From Capnocytophaga canimorsus (GTDB lineage: Bacteria; Bacteroidota; Bacteroidia; Flavobacteriales; Flavobacteriaceae), in contig NZ_CP022382.1 of NCBI RefSeq assembly GCF_002302565.1, forward strand, positions 1,063,001 through 1,127,000: 64,000 nt of DNA. Direction: 5' to 3'. Both the position numbers and the translations under genes were made by a program. Under the pieces are notes generated by a model. The model saw only the letters and a list, made by a program, of their open reading frames with translations, did not search any database and was not told the origin of the DNA. Every line of letters starts with the position of its first letter. Positions within the stretch are counted from its first letter, which is position 1. Of the stretch, positions 37,062 through 44,864 are shown piece by piece.

Positions 37062-37534
37062 AACAAACAAATGACGATATTTCTTATGAAATAAATGAAA
37101 GATTTTCGCAAATGATTGAAAAAAAATGTTTTGGAAATCAAAAAAAATTTGCAGAAATGATTGGATTTGCCCCGCAAGTTATATCTAATATTGTGTCGGG
37201 TAGAAGAAGTAAGCCAAGCTATGACGTTTTAAGATCTGTTTTATCATCATTTGTTGATGTTAATGCTGAATGGTTACTTACCGGCAAGGGGTCAATGCTT
37301 AAAAGTGAGCAACCCCAACCACCGGTGGGATCAGTAAATGATAAATACGTGGCAATGCTTGAGGATCAACTCAAAGATAAAGAGAAAATAAACGCTTTGC
37401 AGGAAGAGAAGATAGCTAAATTAGAAGCTGAAATACAAACGTTAAAGTCGGTTCAAGGTACAACGGTCAATCAATTCAACCAACCAAGTCAAAACAAACC
37501 AATTACTCAACCACTTACTCAATCCGCCCGTTAA
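37058..37534 (+). CDS. Phage-type helix-turn-helix repressor
   Basis: A 158-residue protein with an N-terminal XRE/CI-like helix-turn-helix (about residues 10-75: FGNQKKFAEMIGFAPQVISNIVSGRRSKPSYDVL) and the VNAEWLLTGKGSM segment typical of phage CI-like repressors. A coiled-coil (DKYVAMLEDQLKDKEKINALQEEKIAKLEAEIQTL) follows, and a Gln/Asn-rich tail. It probably was the lysogeny repressor. It may still be expressed, as the frame is intact. Its upstream region was joined to the truncated tape-measure gene by a deletion. Confidence 0.75.
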   Translation: MKQTNDDISYEINERFSQMIEKKCFGNQKKFAEMIGFAPQVISNIVSGRRSKPSYDVLRSVLSSFVDVNAEWLLTGKGSMLKSEQPQPPVGSVNDKYVAMLEDQLKDKEKINALQEEKIAKLEAEIQTLKSVQGTTVNQFNQPSQNKPITQPLTQSAR

Positions 37535-37936
37535 TTATTGCCCCGCGTGTGGGTTTGTTACCTTACCATTAGGGCGTAATGAGGTATAAATGTACAGCGT
37601 AATATATATGTTTTTTTAGTGTTTTTATATTCAATAAACTAAAAATCAGTAATTTAACACAAAAACAAGTTGCAAAAAAGCCTACAATACACCCCCTTCT
37701 ACTATGCAAAAAGTGGGGTTTGGTTGTATGCAAATCCGTATATATATGCCTTTACTACCTGTTTTTTGGGCGTTTTTTGTAGTCCTAAGTGTAGTCCTAA
37801 TGCGTTTTTTTTGTATTTTTTCGGGGTGGGCGGCATCATTTTCGTGGGCTCACGCAAATGGTCGCTCGGCGGGTCCCAAAGCAGTAGTGTTTGGGCATAA
37901 AAAAAGCCCCAAAAGGGGCGGTTTTATTGGGGTTAT

Positions 37937-38030
37937 GGTAGTTTTAACTACCTTTGTACCTTACAGTAGTAGTTAGAGTAAATTATATGGTAATTTCGGG
38001 CTTTTTAAATGGTAATTAAATGGTAGTTAA
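37937..38030 (+). repeat. Cluster of TGGTA(G/A)TTA elements with an operator-like palindrome
   Basis: GGTAGTT-TT-AACTACC is a perfect palindrome at 37937-37952. It is followed by ATGGTAATT (37987-37995), ATGGTAATTA (38009-38018) and ATGGTAGTTA (38020-38029). Four similar elements within 95 bases, one of them palindromic, suggest binding sites for a repressor or a transposase at the phage end. Confidence 0.5.
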
Positions 38031-38108
38031 TAGTAATTATTGCACATTTGGTTTTGGTTGCATTTTCGGGCTTTTTTTGTTGCAACTTACTTATTTTTAG
38101 GGCTTTTT
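37994..38108 (+). repeat. Three direct repeats of TTT(C/A)GGGCTTTTT
   Basis: The 13-base element occurs at 37994-38006, 38064-38076 and 38096-38108 (the last with A for C). The second copy is bracketed by GTTGCA (38057-38062) and TGCAAC (38081-38086). They are interleaved with the TGGTAGTTA cluster. Confidence 0.5.
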
Positions 38109-38201
38109 CAGGCATTTTTATATTATATCTTTTTGTACATTACATTTTAACCCCCATATAGTGCTATAATTAACTTGTTTCTCATTATTTGTAGTTTTAG
38201 T

Positions 38202-38240
38202 TTTTCTGTGCTTGTACAAAACTTACACAAGCACAGAAAA
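38202..38240. repeat. Hairpin repeat, copy 1 (14-bp stem, 11-nt loop)
   Basis: TTTTCTGTGCTTGT (38202-38215) pairs perfectly with ACAAGCACAGAAAA (38227-38240) around the loop ACAAAACTTAC. It lies 60 bases downstream of the stop of the secreted-protein gene on the minus strand. No T-tract follows on either strand, so it is not an ordinary terminator. Confidence 0.7.
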
Positions 38241-38299
38241 TAAGTGTGATTAAGATTTTCATTTTAATTATTTTTTAAAATGATGTCCTCTTGGGACTT

Positions 38300-38890
38300 T
38301 TATTCATATTGTATATTTGACGGATGTACACGGACTTGATAACAAGGTATATAATCTTTTTGTAAATCAGATGAAAAAATGACAAATATATGATGCTTTA
38401 CAAACGGAGGTATTTTGTAAATATATGCATAACCATCAAAAAAGAAATCATAAGTTTCTTGCGAGAGTGTATTCCATATTTTTTCTAATTGTGTGATTGT
38501 TTTTACCTGTCTCATATCTTTTAGGTAATCCAGATGTTCATTTGGGATTAGTAAAATATGATCTCTTTTAATAACGGAGTATTTATCACTATTTTGTACT
38601 TTAATAATGTGAGAAATATTTAAAACCCAATCTTCTTTATCATTTTTATAATCGTATTCTATTGATTTGTAAAAAAGCTTATTGTTTTTGTCAAATCTTT
38701 CAAATACCTTATGATGCTTGTAATGTTTCGTAATATCTAACCAATAAGTTTCACCAGAGTTTATTTCCTCTTTTTGTGTACGTAAAACACCATCTGTATC
38801 ATCAAAGATGACAAACAATGCTCTATCAGATATTTGTGCATATAATTTAAAAGTCAATAAAAGTAATGTAATGAGTAATGTATTTTTCAT
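38300..38890 (-). CDS. Secreted protein of unknown function
   Basis: A 196-residue protein with a signal peptide (MKNTLLITLLLLTFKLYA, cleaved before QIS). The mature part is rich in Lys, Asp and aromatic residues and looks mainly beta: DRALFVIFDDTDGVL, LFYKSIEYDYKNDKEDWVLNISHIIKV, DHILLIPNEHL, and a C-terminal KHHIFVIFSSDLQKDYIPCYQVRV. I recognise no family. A deleted second copy of its two ends lies at 35149-35308, and hairpin repeats flank it on both sides. It is downstream of the frame-shifted metalloprotease lipoprotein on the same strand, so it may be its partner or immunity protein. That role is a guess. Confidence 0.65.
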   Translation of the reverse strand: MKNTLLITLLLLTFKLYAQISDRALFVIFDDTDGVLRTQKEEINSGETYWLDITKHYKHHKVFERFDKNNKLFYKSIEYDYKNDKEDWVLNISHIIKVQNSDKYSVIKRDHILLIPNEHLDYLKDMRQVKTITQLEKIWNTLSQETYDFFFDGYAYIYKIPPFVKHHIFVIFSSDLQKDYIPCYQVRVHPSNIQYE

Positions 38891-38907
38891 TGTTTTTGGA
38901 TTTTAAT

Positions 38908-38946
38908 TTTTCTATGTTTGTACAAAACTTACATAGGCATAGAAAT
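38908..38946. repeat. Hairpin repeat, copy 2 (13-bp stem, same loop)
   Basis: TTTCTATGTTTGT (38909-38921) pairs with ATAGGCATAGAAA (38933-38945), including three G-T wobbles, around the same 11-base loop ACAAAACTTAC as copy 1. It lies 47 bases downstream of the stop of the metalloprotease frame and just upstream of the secreted-protein start. Confidence 0.7.
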
Positions 38947-38992
38947 GTTATAACTAATTTCATTCACAAGGAGATCTTTGAGTTAATGATTT

Positions 38993-40336
38993 TTAAACTT
39001 GTTCCACATGCTTTACAATATCAGGAAAATTAGAATCTTTTTTTACTTTTTCTAGATAGGCATCAATGTTGTGTTCTTTGAGATCTTGCCACGCTAATAC
39101 TTCATAGAAAACATCCTCGTTTACAGATACATCAAAATACGATTCTTTAAAATAAGCACATTCTCGGGGCATAACTTCTTTATGGAACTTTTTAAGAGCA
39201 TCACGCATAGTCTCTACATATAACTTACCCATCATTTCGTGTTGATATTGTTCTTCTCTCTCTGATTTATATTTTTCATACACCGATTTAAAATCACTTG
39301 GATTTGAGACATCGCCTGTCTGAACTTTTCTAAAAATATCTGCGTGAATATATTCGTGAAAAATGGTTCTTGCCATTTCTAAGGCACTTCTCCCAACTGC
39401 TTTTGGTTCACTTATTTCTATGTAAATTGTTTTATCACCTCGAGTATATTTAGTAATTCCATTTACTTTCGTTCCTTGCCTACCTATAACTTTATCCTTA
39501 GACGAAATTACAATATCAAATTCAGTACCATTTCCTTCAAATTTACTAAAAATTTCTTTTACATAATCGTTGTTGCCTTTGCGTAGCTTGTCGTGTAGGC
39601 ATTTAATTTTTTCATCGGTTATTTGGTCAATAATTTGCTCAGGCTTGGGAGGGGTGTTTCTGTTTCCACCACGGGGTTTAATGCTATAATCTCGGTCATT
39701 CTCCTCGCGATAATTGCTATCATCACTTTCACCACTACCTTGTTCGGGATAATCCATAAAACTATCATAGTACCGTATTAACTCCATTATATGATACCTG
39801 TCAGGGGTATCACTTCCCTGACCATATACATAAACAGGCTCCAATTCGTATATATATATTCTTTAGTAGTTGTTCTGCTTGTGGAACTTCTTGGAGTGTG
39901 TTTAACGTTCCTCCTTTTTAGCTCCCCCTTTTCTACGTAGAACACTTTTTTCAGCACTCCTTGTAAATCAAAAACCAACATTTGATTTTCAACATTTTCT
40001 AAAATTCTTTCCTTTATTAGTATTTGGGCTCTTATTGTTTTTCCTTTTTGTACAATAAAAAGCACTCCTTTTTTTAAAATCACCTTGATTTACAATAACC
40101 TGAACAGAAGCGCTAAAATCACCTTCTCTATTTTCCCCACCCTGCATAAAAGTTTCCCACTTAGGCGTAATTTCAAAATCAATACCTTTTTTTTCTTTTT
40201 CGGCTTCTTGTTTTTCAAAGAAAGTTTTAGCTTCTTGCAAGGAAATACCCTCTTGCAAAAAATCATCATCTGTTTTTTGACAACCAGCCACTAAAAGAAA
40301 AGCCATAATTCCTAAAAATTTGAATAATGTTTTCAT
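38993..40336 (-). pseudogene. Lipoprotein with HEYIH metalloprotease motif, split by three repeat-associated frame shifts
   Basis: Three consecutive frames on the minus strand together read as one protein of about 448 residues. Segment 1 starts at ATG 40336 with a lipoprotein signal (MKTLFKFLGIMAFLLVAGC) and runs to an A7 tract at 40069-40075. Segment 2 (GVLFIVQKGKTIRAQ ... ELKRRNVKH) runs to an AC repeat near 39896-39903. A short third stretch (TLQEVPQAEQLLKN) leads to a TA repeat at 39849-39859, after which the last frame (ELEPVYVYGQGSD ... to 38993) contains ARTIFHEYIHADIFRK, a zinc-protease HExxH. Removing one A, adding one AC and adding one AT restore a single frame. Decay, phase variation or sequencing error are all possible. 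Confidence 0.65.
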
Positions 40337-40627
40337 AAATTCACATTTAAAGCTATTTAACAAACATATAAACAAAAAATGAATAACACAACAAAAAAAA
40401 TCCCTCCTATTTCAATTTTAACAAAATAAATCAAACCAAAGCACCCATCTATTTTAAATATCTCAAAAAAAACTCTTAAAAAAGAGAACGAAAAAATATT
40501 TTAACTGAAGAAAATAAGGTTTAAAAAATGATTGTTAATTTTGGCGTCGTAATGAGTTGAAATCATTTTTGAGTATTTTGTATTTGAATTGACATTTAAT
40601 CTCATCTGTATTTTAAACCAAAGCATC

Positions 40628-42982
40628 GTGAAATTTACATTTGCCAATAAATTATTTTCCAAAGTCAAAAAGCATCCGTTAAAGTTGTTGCTTGCTTTTG
40701 TTTTACTTGTCGGATATTACTTTTGCTTACCTCAAAAACTCTTCCCTGATGCCTATGCAACGGTACTTGAAAGCTCGGAAGGCTACCTCTTAGGTGCCAA
40801 AATAGCCCCCGACCAACAATGGCGTTTTCCAGAGGCTGATTCGGTACCTTACCGATTCGCCACTTGCATAAAACATTTTGAAGATGAGTACTTCGATTAT
40901 CATTGGGGGATAAACCCCATTTCAATAAGCAAGGCTTTTTGGCAAAACATCAAACAAGGACGTGTAGTGCGTGGAGGTAGCACCCTCACTCAGCAAATCA
41001 TTCGTCTATCACGTGAGCAACAGCAAAGAACCTATTTTGAAAAACTCATCGAACTGATTTTAGCTACTCGGTTGGAATTTCGATTTTCTAAAGAAAAAAT
41101 ATTAGCGCTATATGCCTCACACGCTCCCTTTGGTGGAAATGTAGTAGGACTTGATATGGCTTCTTGGCGGTATTTTGGAGTTACTCCCGACCAACTCTCG
41201 TGGGGCGAAGCAGCCACTTTGGCTGTTTTACCCAACGCCCCTAGTCTCATCTTCCCAGGTAAAAACCAAGAAAAATTGCTTAAAAAACGTAATTCCTTAC
41301 TATCAAAGCTTTATGAAAAAGGAATCATCGACTCGGAAGCATACCAACTTTCGCTATCAGAACCACTTCCGCAAAAGCCTCACGAACTACCACAAATAGC
41401 TCCACACCTACTGGAACTTATCAGCAAAAAAAATCAAGGAAAACGAATAAAGTCCTCCGTAAAAATAGGCGTCCAAGAGAAAGTTAATCAAATTGTCAAA
41501 GGAATTTACGCACATTACTCACAGTCAGAGGTGTACAATATGGCTGTTTTAGTGGCAGATGTTAAAACAAGACAAATCTTGGCTTATGTTGGCAATTCAC
41601 CCACCGACCCATCTCATCAGAAAGATGTAGATATCATTGTAGCTCAACGAAGTACAGGCAGTGTTTTGAAGCCCTTTTTGTATGCCGCAATGCTCAATGA
41701 GGGCGATTTGCTCCCCCAACAACTCGTAGCCGATATTCCTACTCAAATTTCAGGCTACACACCTCAAAATTTCAACAATACCTACGAGGGGGCTGTACCT
41801 GCCGATATGGCTTTAGCAAAATCATTAAACATTCCTTTTGTTTTGCTACTCAAGCAGTACAGCACGTATCGTTTTTATGATATTCTGAAACAATTACAGC
41901 TTTTAGGCATCAAAAAACACCCCGATCATTACGGATTATCCATTATTTTAGGGGGTGCTGAAAGTAGCCTTTGGGAAATGACTCGATCCTATACGAATTT
42001 AGCCTCTGAACTTAATTTCTTTAACCAAAAACAATTATACCGAACTCAAGAGTTTCAAGACTTTACTTATGAAGCCTCCCCAAAGATAGATTTCGGCAAA
42101 TCGGTCTCTGAAAAACCGCTTTTAGGTGCAGGTAGTATTTGGGCAATGTTCAATGCGATGAAGGAAGTGAATCGCCCCACTACCGATGCCGCTTGGCGGT
42201 ATTACGAATCGTCAAGAAAAATTGCGTGGAAAACCGGAACTAGTTTTGGTAATAAAGATGCGTGGGCGATAGGAGTAACCCCAGAATACGTGGTAGGGGT
42301 TTGGATAGGCAATGCCACTGGAGAAGGGCGCCCATCACTTACAGGCGCTTCGTACGCTTCCCCAGTAATGTTCAGCGTGTTTAACACCTTACCACCAACC
42401 AGTTGGTTTGCCAAACCCTTAGACGACTTGACTTTGGTTAGTGTTTGTGAAACTTCTGGACATTTAGCTAAAGAAAATTGCCCTAAAAAACAGATTTTAG
42501 CCCCAATTACGGTCAAAGAAGGGACACCTTGTCCTTATCACCGATGGGTACACCTAAGCAAAGACAAAAATTTTCAAGTAAATGCCTCTTGCGAACCTTT
42601 AAGCCATATCGTAACTACTTCTTGGTTTGTTTTACCTCCAGTTATGGAATGGTTTTACAAAAACCACCATATTGGATACAAAACACTACCTCCTTTTCGC
42701 TCAGATTGCCAATCACAAAACGGATTTAGTGGCTTAGACTTCATCTATCCCAAACATCAGAGCGTGATTTATACCACCAAAAATTTCGGAGGAGAGCTAC
42801 AACCCTTTATTGCCAAGGCAGCCAATACCGAAGGGGAAGTTTTTTGGTATTTGAACGATACCTTTTTGGGCAGTACCTTTCATTTTCACGAGATGAATAT
42901 TAACGCATCTAAGGGGAAGCACATACTACGCATTATTAACCCTCAAGGCGATGAACGTGCCATCTTAATTGAAGTTCGGTAA
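40628..42982 (+). CDS. pbpC: Penicillin-binding protein 1C
   Basis: A bifunctional peptidoglycan synthase of about 784 residues. The start is best placed at GTG 40628 (MKFTFANKLFSKVKKHPLKLLLAFVLLVGYYF), which leads straight into the single membrane helix. The glycosyltransferase domain (about 60-240) shows FEDEYFDYHWGI and GGSTLTQQIIRL. The transpeptidase domain shows the active-site SxxK in RSTGSVLKPFLYA (about 350), an SxN-like SLN in AKSLNIPF, and KTGTSFG (about 540). A C-terminal PBP1C-type domain follows (beta-rich, about 640-784). The often neighbouring alpha-2-macroglobulin gene is absent here. Confidence 0.92.
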   Translation: MKFTFANKLFSKVKKHPLKLLLAFVLLVGYYFCLPQKLFPDAYATVLESSEGYLLGAKIAPDQQWRFPEADSVPYRFATCIKHFEDEYFDYHWGINPISISKAFWQNIKQGRVVRGGSTLTQQIIRLSREQQQRTYFEKLIELILATRLEFRFSKEKILALYASHAPFGGNVVGLDMASWRYFGVTPDQLSWGEAATLAVLPNAPSLIFPGKNQEKLLKKRNSLLSKLYEKGIIDSEAYQLSLSEPLPQKPHELPQIAPHLLELISKKNQGKRIKSSVKIGVQEKVNQIVKGIYAHYSQSEVYNMAVLVADVKTRQILAYVGNSPTDPSHQKDVDIIVAQRSTGSVLKPFLYAAMLNEGDLLPQQLVADIPTQISGYTPQNFNNTYEGAVPADMALAKSLNIPFVLLLKQYSTYRFYDILKQLQLLGIKKHPDHYGLSIILGGAESSLWEMTRSYTNLASELNFFNQKQLYRTQEFQDFTYEASPKIDFGKSVSEKPLLGAGSIWAMFNAMKEVNRPTTDAAWRYYESSRKIAWKTGTSFGNKDAWAIGVTPEYVVGVWIGNATGEGRPSLTGASYASPVMFSVFNTLPPTSWFAKPLDDLTLVSVCETSGHLAKENCPKKQILAPITVKEGTPCPYHRWVHLSKDKNFQVNASCEPLSHIVTTSWFVLPPVMEWFYKNHHIGYKTLPPFRSDCQSQNGFSGLDFIYPKHQSVIYTTKNFGGELQPFIAKAANTEGEVFWYLNDTFLGSTFHFHEMNINASKGKHILRIINPQGDERAILIEVR

Positions 42983-42984
42983 AA

Positions 42985-43638
42985 TTATCGGAGTTTTGTT
43001 TCCCATTGCTTGGTCAATTCTGTATAATCTATGGGGTAAGCAGGGTCTTGAGGTTGTAATTCTCCTTTATAAAAAGCCCTTTGAAGAATGTCCTCAATCC
43101 AGAAATCTTCTTCATCTTGCCACGGATTATAAGGCTTTTTTAAGGAAATATCATACAACCAAGCAGTATTATTATACCAAAAGGCACTCCAACTATTACG
43201 CAACTCTTTAACCAATTCAAAAGAAGTTCGTCCAGTTTGTCTATGAATAAGTTTCACCAAAATGCGACCCTGTGAGCGAGATAATTTTTTAAGTTCGTCT
43301 GTAAAACGCTGTTCTATATAACGTTGCATACGTTTGGTGTAAGTCTTCTGCATACGGCGTGGCATCGTATCCATTGCTTTTTCCATAATTTCAAGTCGCT
43401 CGGCTGCCAATCGTGCATACGGATACACCTTCTTTACCCTACTTTGCAAAATCAAATATTTGCGTTGTGCCTCCTGACTATCAAAGGTGCGTTCTTTACC
43501 GAAGATAAGTACTTCCGAAAGCTGAATAACCTCTCCTTCATAACGTTGTAAGTCTTCTTTGCTGAGAGTATCAAGCTGTGCAAAAGCAGAAAATCCTCCC
43601 AGTAAAAAATATAATATATTGAAAAACAAATATTTCAT
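42985..43638 (-). CDS. DUF4294 secreted protein
   Basis: A 217-residue exported protein (signal MKYLFFNILYFLLGGFSAFA) of the DUF4294 family of Bacteroidota. Typical features are EVIQLSEVLIFGKERTFDSQEAQRKYLILQSRVKKVYPYARLAAERL, the KTYTKRMQRYIEQRFTDELKKLSRSQGRILVKLIHRQTG region, and LRNSWSAFWYNNTAWLYDISLK. Function is unknown; many charged residues suggest a soluble periplasmic protein. It converges with pbpC, with only 2 bases between the stops. Confidence 0.85.
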   Translation of the reverse strand: MKYLFFNILYFLLGGFSAFAQLDTLSKEDLQRYEGEVIQLSEVLIFGKERTFDSQEAQRKYLILQSRVKKVYPYARLAAERLEIMEKAMDTMPRRMQKTYTKRMQRYIEQRFTDELKKLSRSQGRILVKLIHRQTGRTSFELVKELRNSWSAFWYNNTAWLYDISLKKPYNPWQDEEDFWIEDILQRAFYKGELQPQDPAYPIDYTELTKQWETKLR

Positions 43639-44057
43639 ATTTAAGTAAATTTAATTTGTTGTGTTGATTTAAAAAGTATGATAGCCAAAAAAGAAAACAT
43701 TTTTGTCAAACTAATTAAAATCCAACCCTTATGATTACCGAACTTCGCTCATATACTCGCTTTTGTAACTTTATTCAGCATAATATCATTCTTTTTCAAT
43801 AATCTTATTCATAAGTAAATGACAGACAAAATTTTCTGATTTTATAAATCGTGCCTCTTAAACCTCTTGTGTCAGCTAATTTACGAAAAGTAAATAAAAT
43901 AACTTACCATTTTCCCTAAACTTCAAGAACATTTGTTTTGAGAACAAAACAAAAAACCTACAACACAAACAAAATGAGCTCGATGAATTATCGAGCTCAT
44001 TAGTGAATGTTGTTGTAAGTTTGTCTAAACTTTTATTATAATGTTTAATTTTAATTT
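43639..44057. other. 419-base intergenic region with one hairpin
   Basis: No supported gene. It carries the terminator at 43973-44001 and AT-rich DNA that probably includes the promoter of the DUF4294 gene. No other structure was recognised. Confidence 0.5.
43973..44001 (-). terminator. Terminator after the outer-membrane barrel gene
   Basis: A perfect 12-base stem (AATGAGCTCGAT / ATCGAGCTCATT) with a five-base loop. On the minus strand it follows the barrel gene stop by about 55 bases and is followed by TTTTGTTTG. Confidence 0.8.
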
Positions 44058-44669
44058 TTAAAATTTAAAACCTACACTCACTTTAAAGGCATTGTTATAC
44101 GCTTTAATATCTTTGTGTAATTTGCTAAGCCCCAAATCGTAGCCAACACCGACAACAAATTTGTTAAACTCCACACCAGCACCAAAGTTTACACCATAAC
44201 CGAAACGCTCAATTTCGTCTTCTTTGTTTCCGAATTTTACATCTTCACTCTTATCCCCTAACTTCGCTTTACCCATAATACCAATATTGGCAAAAGGACC
44301 TGCATTTACAAAAGCGCGAACATCAGGAAGTACTTCAAAACGAGCTTTAGCGAGTACTGGAACCGTTATCGAATAAATGTTTGTTTTGGCCTCAATCTTC
44401 TTAGTAAGTATCGTTTCTTCTACTTCATATTTATAACCTCGGGTATCAAAATACACCCCCGTTTCAAAGGCAAAAATATCGGTAAAACCTACCTCATAGC
44501 CCAATCCAGCGTGAAATCCTACAACTCCTTTAGCCCCTTTAACATCATCACCAGAGACTCCGTTAAAATTCACCCCCGCCTTTAACGAGAGACCCGTTTC
44601 TTGTGCATTAGCAGTATAACCTACTACCCCAAACAATGCCACTAAGGCAATTTTAAAAATTTTCTTCAT
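44058..44669 (-). CDS. Outer-membrane beta-barrel protein (porin-like, OMP_b-brl type)
   Basis: A 203-residue protein with a signal peptide (MKKIFKIALVALFGVVGYTANA) and eight or so amphipathic strands: LSLKAGVNFNGVSG, GFHAGLGYEVGFT, FAFETGVYFDTRGYKYEVEE, YSITVPVLAKARF, VRAFVNAGPFANIGI, FGYGVNFGAGVEFNKFVVGVGYDLGLSKL, and a C-terminal FKVSVGFKF. This is the small-barrel (PF13568-like) outer-membrane family. Function is unknown. It is monocistronic. Confidence 0.8.
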   Translation of the reverse strand: MKKIFKIALVALFGVVGYTANAQETGLSLKAGVNFNGVSGDDVKGAKGVVGFHAGLGYEVGFTDIFAFETGVYFDTRGYKYEVEETILTKKIEAKTNIYSITVPVLAKARFEVLPDVRAFVNAGPFANIGIMGKAKLGDKSEDVKFGNKEDEIERFGYGVNFGAGVEFNKFVVGVGYDLGLSKLHKDIKAYNNAFKVSVGFKF

Positions 44670-44864
44670 TTGCTTGTTTTTAAAAAATTATTAATTACTA
44701 CTTTTGTGCATCTTGGTTACCCCAATAATATAAGATAACCCACATAACCACTGCTAAGGTAGTAATTAAATATAAAAAAAGCAAATAAATTAAAAGATTT
44801 TAACGCTTTAAATAATACAAAACCTATTTTTTTGTTTTTTTATCAGTAAAAACTAAATATCGAT

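Larger units (their letters stand above)
37535..38299. other. Repeat-rich non-coding region at the phage end
   Basis: No supported gene in 765 bases. It contains the T-rich strand of the phage remnant, a GCCCC/GGGGC hairpin at about 37905-37918, clustered repeats listed separately, and a repeated hairpin at 38202-38240. Open frames at 37670-37976 are not convincing: they are low in normal amino-acid composition and lie across the repeats. The region probably holds the right end of the former phage and regulatory sites. Confidence 0.5.

Noticed and set aside
37670..37976. Two overlapping open frames (76 and 90 codons)
   Set aside because: They lie across phage-end repeats and a GCCCC/GGGGC hairpin, have odd composition (many Phe, Trp, Cys, Ser) and match nothing I know.
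38202..38240. Ordinary intrinsic terminator
   Set aside because: The stem is strong, but no T-tract follows on either strand, and its loop is conserved in a second copy, which fits another function better.
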